DNA of 64,000 nt from Trebonia sp963759545 (GTDB lineage Bacteria > Actinomycetota > Actinomycetes > Streptosporangiales > Streptosporangiaceae), in the NCBI GenBank assembly GCA_963759545.1, contig CAVXAB010000015.1, positions 1 through 64,000 of the forward strand. The letters are read 5' to 3'. Both the position numbers and the translations under genes were made by a program. The notes under the pieces are model-generated. The model was not told the DNA's origin. It worked only from the letters and a program-made list of their open reading frames with translations, and searched no databases. Positions 17,065-25,200 of the stretch are shown here, piece after piece (position 1 is the stretch's first letter; each line of letters opens with the position of its first letter).

Positions 17065-17106
17065 AGTGGATCGTTGACCACGCAATGGCGTGGTCAATGA
17101 TCCACT
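17065..17106. repeat. Large near-perfect inverted repeat (19-bp stem, 4-base loop)
   Basis: Bases 17065-17083 and 17088-17106 pair over 19 positions with one G-T wobble around the loop AATG. The arm reads AGTGGATCGTTGACCACGC. It is far stronger than an ordinary terminator and has no T-tract. It lies in the gene-free stretch 16890-18186. Confidence 0.8.
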
Positions 17107-17206
17107 GTCTTCGTGATGGGCCCCGGCGCCGCGGCGGCGCGAGTGAAATGTCCCTTTTGCCAATGGGTTTCGGGCGCACCAGGAAAGAACCTGCCCGTTC
17201 AGTCGC

Positions 17207-17400
17207 TGTAGTGATGCGTGGTGACCGTGAGATCCGTGCGCGGGCTGGCGCGCGGCGCCCGCGCGCTCGCCGCGGCGCGACCGCGGGGGATTTTCATGAT
17301 CATGTGGATCCCGCAGCAAATAAGCTGCGGAATCCACATGATCACGGTCCGGACCGCGGTGCCGCCGGGACAATACGGGCGAAACGGGCACGTGCGCGCC
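17207..17400 (-). repeat. Dispersed ~190-bp element with central palindrome, copy 1
   Basis: Read on the minus strand, this segment aligns along its whole length with 41703-41893 on the plus strand. Shared blocks include CGTGCCCGTT, TGATCATGTGGATTCCGCAG, GCTGCGG plus ATCCACATG, CCAGCCCGCGCACGG and CACCACGCA. The centre (about 17298-17344) is a hairpin with ~20-base arms. No coding capacity is evident. It could be a non-autonomous mobile element or a structured RNA. Confidence 0.7.
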
Positions 17401-17773
17401 GGCGTGAAGGCGGGGAGCGCGCAACTTAACGGCATTGCGCGCTACGCGAGCTTTATTTACTTCGCGTACACGGAGGCTTATTCAGTAGCGCCCTAAACGG
17501 GCGCAGTCCCCCGCTGCGGGCCCATTTCTAGGGACAAAACCGAAAAGGCTGGTTGCGGCAGGCGGCTGGCCCCGGTGAGTGGCCGGGGCCGGCGCGGCCG
17601 TGCGGGTTCGCGGCGGCGGCCCGCCGTGGTGCCGGCCAGGGCAGGGGCGCCAACCGGGGCACGGGGACCCCGTGAGCACCGAGAGTCCGCTCCTGGGCGG
17701 AGCCTGGCTCTCGGCGGGAGCGAACCCGCCGCCTCGCCGCGGATCCTCCGCCCGCAGGCCGCGCGGCGCGGGC

Positions 17774-17845
17774 CGGCATCACCGCCGGCATCACGGCCGG
17801 CATCACGGCCGGCGCCACGGCCGGCGCCACGGCTGGCGCCACGGC
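17774..17845 (+). repeat. 12-bp tandem repeat (GGCATCACGGCC-like), about six units
   Basis: Six imperfect copies of GGCATCACGGCC, drifting to GGCGCCACGGCC. The unit is a multiple of three but no credible gene spans it. It lies just upstream of the monooxygenase relic at 17932. Confidence 0.7.
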
Positions 17846-17931
17846 CGATGCCCACGGCGAGCAGAGCCGCCGGCCGGCCCCAGGAGGGGGCACGCGACCA
17901 GAGGACGCCAAGGCCCGCGGGCGCCCTGCCG

Positions 17932-18021
17932 AGACCTCCTTCCGCGACCGCTTCGCCACGTTCACCCCTCCTCGTACGGGCACCCTCCGCCGGCGCGCCG
18001 GGCCGCTGCCGTAATCACACG
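17932..18021 (+). pseudogene. Relic of a Baeyer-Villiger monooxygenase 3' end
   Basis: About 90 bases resemble the 3' end of the intact gene at 9812-11320 plus its immediate downstream bases. The relic would read TSFRDRFATFTPPRTGTLRR before a stop, against TSFRDRLATFAPASYEHLRR in the intact gene. Similarity continues past the stop codon (ATCACACGCCGCCGGG against ATCACGCGCCGCCGT). No upstream part of the gene is recognisable. It indicates past duplication or a replaced paralogue. Confidence 0.6.
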
Positions 18022-18186
18022 CCGCCGGGCCGCGACGCGAGGCCGGCGGGAACGGACAAAGAACTCATAAAGGACTCACAAAACCCCACCGCAGGGGATT
18101 ATTCTCGATCAACTCAGCAACCCGAGTGGCATCCCGTCGTGCAACGACGGACCAAACCGGGTCCGCCTGGGGAGCGGGGGTAGTCG

Positions 18187-18999
18187 ATGGTTTTCAGCTC
18201 GTTGGCTTGGCTGCGCCGCGGAGGCGGCAAACTGCATGCGTTCGCGGTGACCCAGATATACCGGGTGGAGCAGCGGGTTTTTGACTGGTACAGCGGCGCC
18301 GAAACTATCGGTACGGTTGGAACCGAGGTCGATGCCTACAACGCCGGCACCGAAAACTGGTGGTACGTGGGATGCCAGTGGCCCGCGCTCCCGCGGGTGC
18401 TCAAAGAATTGCCGCACGCCGGAACCTTCGTCGATCTCGGGTCGGGCAAGGGCAAAGCCCTGCTGATCGCCGGGATGCTCCCGTACACGCGCGTCGTCGG
18501 TGTCGAGATCGACAGCGAACTGTCCATGGTGGCCCAGCGTAATATCGAGCGTTTCCGTCACAGGCAGCGAGCTGGGGTTATCGAATCCGTCACCACCAGC
18601 GTCGTTGACTGGAAGGTGCCGGATGACGCGAGCATCATCTTCATGCAAAACCCGTTCTTCGGCGAGACGTTCAGGAAAGCGATAGCGAACGTGCTCGCTT
18701 CCTACGACAGAAATCCCCGTGAGATGCACGTCGTCTACATGTTCCCTTGGGAGCACGAGTGGCTCCTGTCGACGGGCCGGTTCAACGTTGAGAGCGTAAC
18801 GTCGGAAGGATGGCCTAATCATCTTCGCTGGTGGGATGACGAGCATGTGACTGTCGTTTACCACGTCACCGGAGAAGGCCAATCCAGAACTCAATGCCGA
18901 GCAAGGTACCGCCACCTCACGGAAGCCAAGCGAAAGGCGATGGAGCGGTGGAAAAACCCATCCGCCCATGATTTCACCGTCGAGCAAAAGCCCCTATAG
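18187..18999 (+). CDS. Class I SAM-dependent methyltransferase
   Basis: A 270-residue protein. Motif I is AGTFVDLGSGKGKALLIAGM near residue 78, followed by VVGVEIDSEL (acidic motif II) and ASIIFMQNPFF (motif IV region). It belongs to the broad Rossmann methyltransferase class; the substrate is unknown. ATG 18187 follows GGAGCGGGGGT. Codons ending in A or T are commoner than in the core genes, suggesting transfer. Its last codons and stop (18980-18999) are duplicated immediately downstream, up to about 19019, as an imperfect 20-bp tandem repeat. Confidence 0.8.
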   Translation: MVFSSLAWLRRGGGKLHAFAVTQIYRVEQRVFDWYSGAETIGTVGTEVDAYNAGTENWWYVGCQWPALPRVLKELPHAGTFVDLGSGKGKALLIAGMLPYTRVVGVEIDSELSMVAQRNIERFRHRQRAGVIESVTTSVVDWKVPDDASIIFMQNPFFGETFRKAIANVLASYDRNPREMHVVYMFPWEHEWLLSTGRFNVESVTSEGWPNHLRWWDDEHVTVVYHVTGEGQSRTQCRARYRHLTEAKRKAMERWKNPSAHDFTVEQKPL

Positions 19000-19052
19000 T
19001 CGAGCAAAAAGCCCCTATAAGTGGCACTGCCGATTCAAGTTCCGTCGATGTT

Positions 19053-19084
19053 GAGTTTGGTGTAGCTAGAGCGACATCAAACTC
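19053..19084. terminator. Hairpin between converging genes
   Basis: GAGTTTGGTGT (19053-19063) pairs with ACATCAAACTC (19074-19084) with one G-T wobble and a 10-base loop. It lies between the methyltransferase end and the fbiB end and could terminate both. No long T-tract is present. Confidence 0.5.
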
Positions 19085-19110
19085 GCATTCACGCGACGAG
19101 GGCGCCGCGG

Positions 19111-20463
19111 CTAGCGGGTCACGGTGAAGGCCGCCGGGTCGCGCGGCGGCCGCGGGCGCGCCGCGCCGGCCGGGTGGCCGACGGCGACCGCGCCCATCGG
19201 CAGCCAGCCGTCCGGGAGGCCGAGGGCGCCTGCCGCGACGTCCTGGCAGAAGAGGGTCGACGAGATCCACGCCGAGCCAAGGTTCTCCACCGCCAGGGCG
19301 ACCAGCAGGTTCTGCACCGCCGCGCCCATCGCGACCACGAACATCTCCCGTTCCGCCCGGGTCCTGCGGTCGTCCGGGTAGGCGTTCATGGCCGACAGCT
19401 CGAGGCAGGGGACCACGATGAGCGGCGCGTCCCGCAGCGGCTCGCCGCGCCGCAGACGGCGCGCGATCTGCTCCTCGGTGAACCCGTCGCCGCGCAGGTC
19501 CGCGACCCACGCGTCCTGCATCGCGTCGAGCAGGGCCAGCCGGCCGGTCAGCGATGACACGACCACGAACCGCCAGGGCTCGCTGTGGTGCGGTGCGGGC
19601 GCGGTGAGCGCGGCGGCGATCGCCCGCTCGACGGCGGCGGGGTCGACCGGCTGGGCGGTGAACTCGCGGACGGTGCGGCGCGCGGGCAGCACGTCGGCCG
19701 CGCCGAGCCGGAACATGTCCTCGCTCGACGGCCGGACCAGGAGCCGCGCGCCGGGCCCGTCGGCCTCGGTGACCAGCGCGGACAGCCCGCGCACCAGGGC
19801 CACGGGCAACTGCAGCGCCTTGCCCTTGACCAGGTCGCCCGCGGCCGCGATCTCATCGGCCACCGCGGCCACGGTGACGTCGAGGGTGTTGCCCCACGCG
19901 TCGGCCTCGCCGCGGTGGTCGCGGACCGGCAGCACGCCGGCCGCGCCGATCGCGGTGTCGGTCTGGCCCTCCCGCCAGGGCCGGCCGAAGGTGTCGGTGA
20001 CCACGACGCCGACGCTCACGCCCGTCCGGGCGCGCAGCGCCTTGCGGATCCGTCGCGCCGACTCGTCGGGGTCTTCAGGGAGCAGCACGACGGTGCCCGG
20101 AGCGGTGTTGGACTCGTCCACCCCCGCGGCGGCCATCACGAACCCGTGCCTGGTCTGCGAGATCATCATCGTCCCGCGCCTGGCCACCACCCGCACGGTC
20201 TCCGCCTCGACCGCGTCCTCGCGGGTCATGGCGGTCACCCGGCCCTCGGCCTTGCTGACCACCTTCGAGGTGACCACGAGGATGTCCCCGTCGAGCAGCC
20301 CAGGCCCGCCGGGGGAGGTCACCGCGTCGGCGATCAGCCCGGCCAGGTCGTCCCCAGGTGATATTTCAGGAATGCCGGGGACGCCGAAAATCTGCAGGGG
20401 GCCTGGTGCCTGCTCCGGTGCCGCGGGGGCGGTCGACATCCCGGCAGACGGTGCCTTGGTCAT
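19111..20463 (-). CDS. fbiB: Coenzyme F420:L-glutamate ligase / dehydro-F420 reductase FbiB
   Basis: A 450-residue two-domain protein. The N-terminal CofE-like part (~1-245) carries GDILVVTSKVVSKAEGR, GVVVTDTFGRPWREGQTDTA and the GNTLDVTVAAVADEIAAAGD segment; it adds gamma-linked glutamates to F420-0 using GTP. The C-terminal FMN-binding nitroreductase-like part (~255-450) has RRTVREF, PHHSEPWRFVVV and ENLGSAWISSTLF and reduces dehydro-F420-0. ATG 20463 overlaps the end of fbiA by 4 bases (ATGA), giving coupled translation. The usual length and fused architecture of actinobacterial FbiB are preserved. Confidence 0.93.
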   Translation of the reverse strand: MTKAPSAGMSTAPAAPEQAPGPLQIFGVPGIPEISPGDDLAGLIADAVTSPGGPGLLDGDILVVTSKVVSKAEGRVTAMTREDAVEAETVRVVARRGTMMISQTRHGFVMAAAGVDESNTAPGTVVLLPEDPDESARRIRKALRARTGVSVGVVVTDTFGRPWREGQTDTAIGAAGVLPVRDHRGEADAWGNTLDVTVAAVADEIAAAGDLVKGKALQLPVALVRGLSALVTEADGPGARLLVRPSSEDMFRLGAADVLPARRTVREFTAQPVDPAAVERAIAAALTAPAPHHSEPWRFVVVSSLTGRLALLDAMQDAWVADLRGDGFTEEQIARRLRRGEPLRDAPLIVVPCLELSAMNAYPDDRRTRAEREMFVVAMGAAVQNLLVALAVENLGSAWISSTLFCQDVAAGALGLPDGWLPMGAVAVGHPAGAARPRPPRDPAAFTVTR

Positions 20464-21399
20464 CGCGTCAGTTCCTTAGCGAGGTCGATGGCGGCCTGGG
20501 CGATCGCGGCCGACGACGGGACGTCGCGCATGTACAGGGGCAGGGCCCGGACCGCGATGCCTGCCAGGGCCGGGTCGTCGACCGTGGCCTTGTCCTGCTC
20601 GTCGACCAGCCAGCCGTTGATCAGCTCAGGTCCGTAGTGCGCGGCGACGGCGGCGGCAGAGGTCTCCACGCCGATCGCGGTCAGGCAGGCGTCGGCCATG
20701 CCCCGGACCGGGGCACCGCCGATGATCCCGGAGACGCCCACCACGGTCTTGCCCGCGACGGCGGCCCTGATGCCCGGCACGGCGAGGATGGGGCCGATGG
20801 ACACCACCGGGTTGGAGGGCGGGAACAGCACGAAGTCCGCGTCCGCGATCGCCTCGAGCACGCCGGGCGCGGGCGACGGCGGCCTCGGCGCCGACGGGAG
20901 TGATCGACTCCGCGGGGACGGCCGCGTGCAGCCGCACCCACCACTCCTGGAAGTGGATCAGCTCGTCCTTGACCTTGACCAGGGTCTCGACCCGGTCATC
21001 GGACATCGGCAGCAGCCGGACACCAGGCCGCCAGCGCTCGCACAGCACGCGGGTGACCTCGGAGAGCGGCTTGCCCTCGGCGAGCAGCTGGCTGCGGAGG
21101 ATGTGCGTGGCGAAGTCGAGGTCGCCGAGCGTGAACCAGGAGGGCCCCGCGCCGTAGGCGGCGAGCTCCTCACCGATGCGGTGCGTCTCGCCCGCGCGGC
21201 CCCAGCCCTGTTCCTCGTCGCTGCCGCCGCCGAGCGTGTACATCACCGAGTCAAGGTCCGGGCAGACCCGCAGGCCGAACAGGGTGATGTCGTCGGCGGT
21301 GTTGCCGATGACGGTGATCGTCGCGTTGGGGGCCGCCGCGAGCAGGCCGCGCAGGAAGCGCGCGGCGCCGATGCCACCGGCAAGCACGGTAATCCGCAT
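20460..21399 (-). CDS. fbiA: 2-phospho-L-lactate/phosphoenolpyruvate transferase FbiA (CofD), frame-interrupted
   Basis: ATG 21399 starts MRITVLAGGIGAARFLRGLL, the FbiA/CofD nucleotide-binding start. ITVIGNTADD, LGDLDFATHILRS and DELIHFQEWWVR follow. The frame is lost at about 20867-20876 (a C-rich run). The next frame resumes GVLEAIADADFVLFPPSNPV and runs to 20460, with GVSGIIGGAPVRGMAD. Removing one base restores a ~312-residue protein of normal length. Because the gene is essential for F420 and both parts are well conserved, a sequencing insertion is likelier than decay. The enzyme transfers the phosphoenolpyruvyl (or lactyl) moiety from a guanylated donor to FO. Confidence 0.88.
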
Positions 21400-21414
21400 G
21401 GGTCTAATTATCCT

Positions 21415-21530
21415 CCGGGGGGACGACCCCCCTGGACCCCCCGCGCATGGGAGGGCTTCGCCCCCCCGTAGCCCCCCACGGGGGACGCGCAAGAACCCGC
21501 TCGCCCCCCGCGCTGTGGCTGAGGTCAAGG
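21415..21530 (+). repeat. Long copy of a GC-rich palindromic dispersed repeat
   Basis: It starts with GGGGGGACGACCCCCC, has an inner GGGCTTCGCCC hairpin and ends CTCGCCCCCCGCGCTGTGGC plus TGAGGT. It matches 61815-61930 over ~115 bp in the same orientation. Short forms of its first hairpin occur at 38684, 54918 and 58184. It separates fbiA from whiB2. Confidence 0.8.
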
Positions 21531-21632
21531 CTTTTCGGTTGCACACAGTGACACATTGACTACACAGCGAAGTTTTTCGGGGAACTTACGGTGCATCTTG
21601 GACAACCAGGGGGCCAATACCACGTTCCTCGC

Positions 21633-21662
21633 TTGACTTAAAGCAAGACACGCGGGTGTAAT
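21633..21662 (+). promoter_or_regulatory. Likely promoter of whiB2
   Basis: TTGACT (21633-21638) and TGTAAT (21657-21662) are 18 bases apart, a housekeeping-type promoter about 75 bases before the whiB2 start. Confidence 0.45.
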
Positions 21663-21737
21663 TTCATTGGTGTGATTCTCGCCGCCACGGGAATGGCGAC
21701 GAGTGTCAAATGGGGGCTCCGAGAGGGAGGATGCGCT

Positions 21738-22013
21738 ATGACTGAGGTCATCGTCCCGCTAACGCAGGTTGTGGTCCGTCCTGAGGACATGGATGACCTG
21801 GGTTGGCAGGACCGGGCGCTCTGCGCGCAGACGGACCCGGAGGCGTTCTTCCCAGAGAAGGGCGGCTCCACCCGGGAGGCCAAGCGGGTCTGCCGGAGTT
21901 GCGAGGTCCGCGCCGAGTGCCTTGAGTACGCGCTTGAGAACGATGAGCGGTTTGGCATCTGGGGCGGCCTGTCCGAGCGGGAGCGCCGCCGTATCAAGCG
22001 GGAAATCGTCTAA
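21738..22013 (+). CDS. whiB2: WhiB-family iron-sulfur transcription regulator (WhiB2 type)
   Basis: A 91-residue protein. ATG 21738 is preceded by GGGAGG eight bases upstream; the ATG at 21731 stops at once. The four cluster-binding cysteines are C29, C52, C55 and C61 (CxxC in VCRSCEVRAEC). The family turn GIWGG lies at 73-77 and is followed by a basic tail (SERERRRIKRE). The position next to fbiA matches whiB2 (Rv3260c) in mycobacteria and whiB in Streptomyces, which act in septation and sporulation. It would bind a [4Fe-4S] cluster and contact the principal sigma factor. Confidence 0.93.
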   Translation: MTEVIVPLTQVVVRPEDMDDLGWQDRALCAQTDPEAFFPEKGGSTREAKRVCRSCEVRAECLEYALENDERFGIWGGLSERERRRIKREIV

Positions 22014-22256
22014 CGCGGGCGCGTTCGGTGCGCTCTGCGCACCGTCGCGTACGCACGGTAGCTACCGGCGGGCGGCCCCCAGCCCCCGGTGCCCGGCTTC
22101 TTCCGAGGTCAGCGCGCTGCACCCAAGCGGGGCATGACCGACATGTCGGCGTAATCCTGCCGTGTGCGTGCACGAGCTGTATTGTTCTCAGGGTCATCGC
22201 GGGGAGCTGACCAGACTGGTACTGCCGTCTCGCGGGACGGCCCTGACCACCGACCT

Positions 22257-25200
22257 GTGCTGGACCCCTTGTCAACTACCGCTCAGCAGACCAGGCATAC
22301 CGTCACCGCGCTCATCGTCGCGCACGACGGTGCTCAGTTGCTGCCCTCCCTCGTCCGGGCGCTGAAGGCCCAGACCTACCAGGTTGAGCAGGCGGTCGGC
22401 GTGGACACCGGAAGCCGGGACCGCAGCGGTGCCGTGCTCGCCGAGCTGATCGGCCAGGACGCGGTCTTCGGCATGCACCGGGAGTCGGGCTACGGCGAGG
22501 CGGTCGCGGTCGCGCTGCGGCACGCGACGCGGCGGCGGTCAGGGATGACCGACCCAGGAGTCAACCGGGTCGAGTGGATCTGGCTGCTGCACGACGACTG
22601 CGAGCCCGCACCCGACGCGCTCGAGAAGCTGTTGCGGGCGGCGAGCAGGGACCGCTCCGTGGTGGTGCTCGGGCCCAAGGTGCTCGACGGCCAGGACCGG
22701 CGGACCATCCGCGAGGTGGGCGTCTCCATTGACCGCGCGGGCCGCCGCGTCACCGGCATCGACCCGGGCGAGATCGACCAGGGCCAGCACGATCACAAGC
22801 GCGCCGTGCTCGCCGTGGGCTCGGCGGGCATGCTCGTCCGGCGCGACGTGTGGGAGCGGCTCGGCGGCTTCGACCAGGCGCTGCCGTTCTTCCGCGACGA
22901 CGTGGACTTCTGCTGGCGGGTCCAGGGCGCTGGCTTGCGGGTGCAGGTGGTCACCGACGCCATCCTGTACCACCGCGACCTCGCCTCACGGCGCCGCAGG
23001 CCGACCGACGCAGGCAACGCGCGCCGCCTCGACCGGCGCAACGCGCTGTACGTCCTCGCCGTCAACCTCCCGCTGCTGACCATGCTCCGGGTGGTCGGCG
23101 GCGCCGTCGTCGGCTCGCTGATCCGCGCCGCCTACTTCCTGCTGACCAAGCAGCTCGACCTGTCCGCGGCCTACGCGTTCTCGGTGCTCGGCCTGTTCGC
23201 GCACCCGATCCGGCTCATCCGCGGCCGCCGTCGCCGCGCCGCGGGCATCGCGGAGGGGTACTACGCGGTCCGCGTCTTCATCCCGCCCGCCCGCACGCTC
23301 TCCAAACTCGCGGAGAAGATCGCCGGGCTGGTGTCGAACGGCCCGCCGCAGGCGTCCTACGGCCGTCACCAGGCGACCGTCGAGGAGTCAGAAGAAGACG
23401 AGCAGTTCGTCGACCAGCAGTCCGTGCTCCGCCGGATCATCGGGCACCCCGGGGCCCAGCTGTTCGTCGCGCTGCTGGTCATCGCCCTGGTCGCCGAGCG
23501 GAGGCTGCTCGCCGCCACCCCGCTCGGCGGCGGCGCGCTGGTGCCCGCCTGGGGCGGCGCCGCTGCCCTGTGGCAGGAGTACCTGGCCGGGTTCCACGCG
23601 GTGAGCGTCGGCTCCACCGCGTCCGCGCCGCCGTACCTCGCGGTCGTGGCCGGGCTCGCCACCTTGCTCGGCGGGCAGGCGTGGCTGGCGGTGGACGTCC
23701 TGCTGCTCGGCTGCGTGCCACTCGCCGGGCTGACCGCCTACCTGGCCACGCGCTGGCTCGTCACCGCGACGCCGGCCCGCGTGCTGCTCGCGTCGTCCTA
23801 CGCGCTGCTGCCCGTCGCCACCGGCGCCGTGGCGGCGGGCCGACTCGGCACGGCGGTCGCCTTCATCCTGCTTCCGCCGGCCGCGGTCAGCGCGGGCCGG
23901 ATGCTCACCGCCGCGCCACGGCAGGCGCGCCGCGCGGCCTGGGCGACCGGCCTGATCATCGCGCTGGCGGCCGCGTTCGCGCCGCTCACCTGGGTGCTCG
24001 GCCTCGTGTTCGCGGTCGGCGCGCTTGCCGCACGACGGTGGCTCGTCGCCGTCAGCCCGGTGAACGCGGCCATCGTCGTCGCGACGCCGTTCCTCGTGCT
24101 GTTCCCCTGGTCGCTGCACCTGCTCACCCGCCCGTCGGCCTTCCTGTCCGAGGCGGGCCTGTCCAGCCAAGGGCTCACCACCCGGGGACTGTCACCGACC
24201 GCGCTGCTCGCGCTCAGCCCAGGCGGTCCTGGCCTGCCGCCGGTCTGGGTCACCATCGGGCTCGGGCTCGCCCTGCTAGCGCTCGTGCTGCCGGTCAGCC
24301 GCACCGGGCTCGTCATCGCCGGCTGGGCCGTGGCCGTCGCGGGCATCCTCACCGCCGTGCTGGTCAGCCGGGTCAGCGTGACGCCGCCGGCCGGCGGCCA
24401 GCCGGCCGACGGCTGGCCGGGAGTAGCGATGGCGCTCGCGGCGCTCGGGCTGCTGCTGGCGTCCGCGCCCGCCGCTCAGTGGCTGGTGGGGATCATCCCG
24501 AACGACAGCGGGCGACTCACTGCCGGCACCCCTTCTCCGGTCGCGGGGCACGGCCGCTCCAGGCGAGCACTCGCCTGCGTGGCGCTCGCCGCCGCCGCGA
24601 CCGCCCCGCTGCTCGTCGCCGGGTACTGGGTCAAAGACGGCGTGCGCGGCCCCGTCGGCAACATCACGGCGCCGCTGCTGCCCGCCTTCGTCTCCGCGTC
24701 CTCCACGTCGGGCGAGCAGTACCGCACGCTGATCCTGCGGCCGGACGGCGCGGGACTGGACTACCTGGTCGTCCGGCAGGGGGACCCGACCCTCGGCGAG
24801 CCGGAACTCGGCACCGCCTCGTCCGCGGGTGCGGCGCTGAGCCGCCAGGTCGCCGCCCTCGGCGCCCCCGACGGGGCGGACGCTGGCGACCCCGGCCTTG
24901 TCCTCGGCTCGTTCGGGATCAGGTGGGTGCTGCTGCCTGGCCCGGTCAACCCCGTCCTCGCCCAGCGGCTCGACGCGTCGCTCGGCCTGGTGGCGCTGAA
25001 CAAGGGCGCCTCCTACGACCTGTGGCAGGTGACGGGGCCCGTCGCGCGGGTCCGCGTCGTGGCGGCCGACGGCACGACGACGGACCTTTCCTCCGCCACG
25101 GTGAACATGAGCGGCGTGACCGCCCCCGCCAGCGGCGGCACCCTCCTGCTCGCCGAGCCGTACGGCGGCTGGACCGCGACACTGAACGGGCGGGCGCTCA

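Noticed and set aside
17575..18183. A 202-codon frame over the 12-bp tandem repeat
   Set aside because: It is Arg/Pro/Ala low-complexity read from GC-rich repeats and crosses the monooxygenase relic in an unrelated frame.
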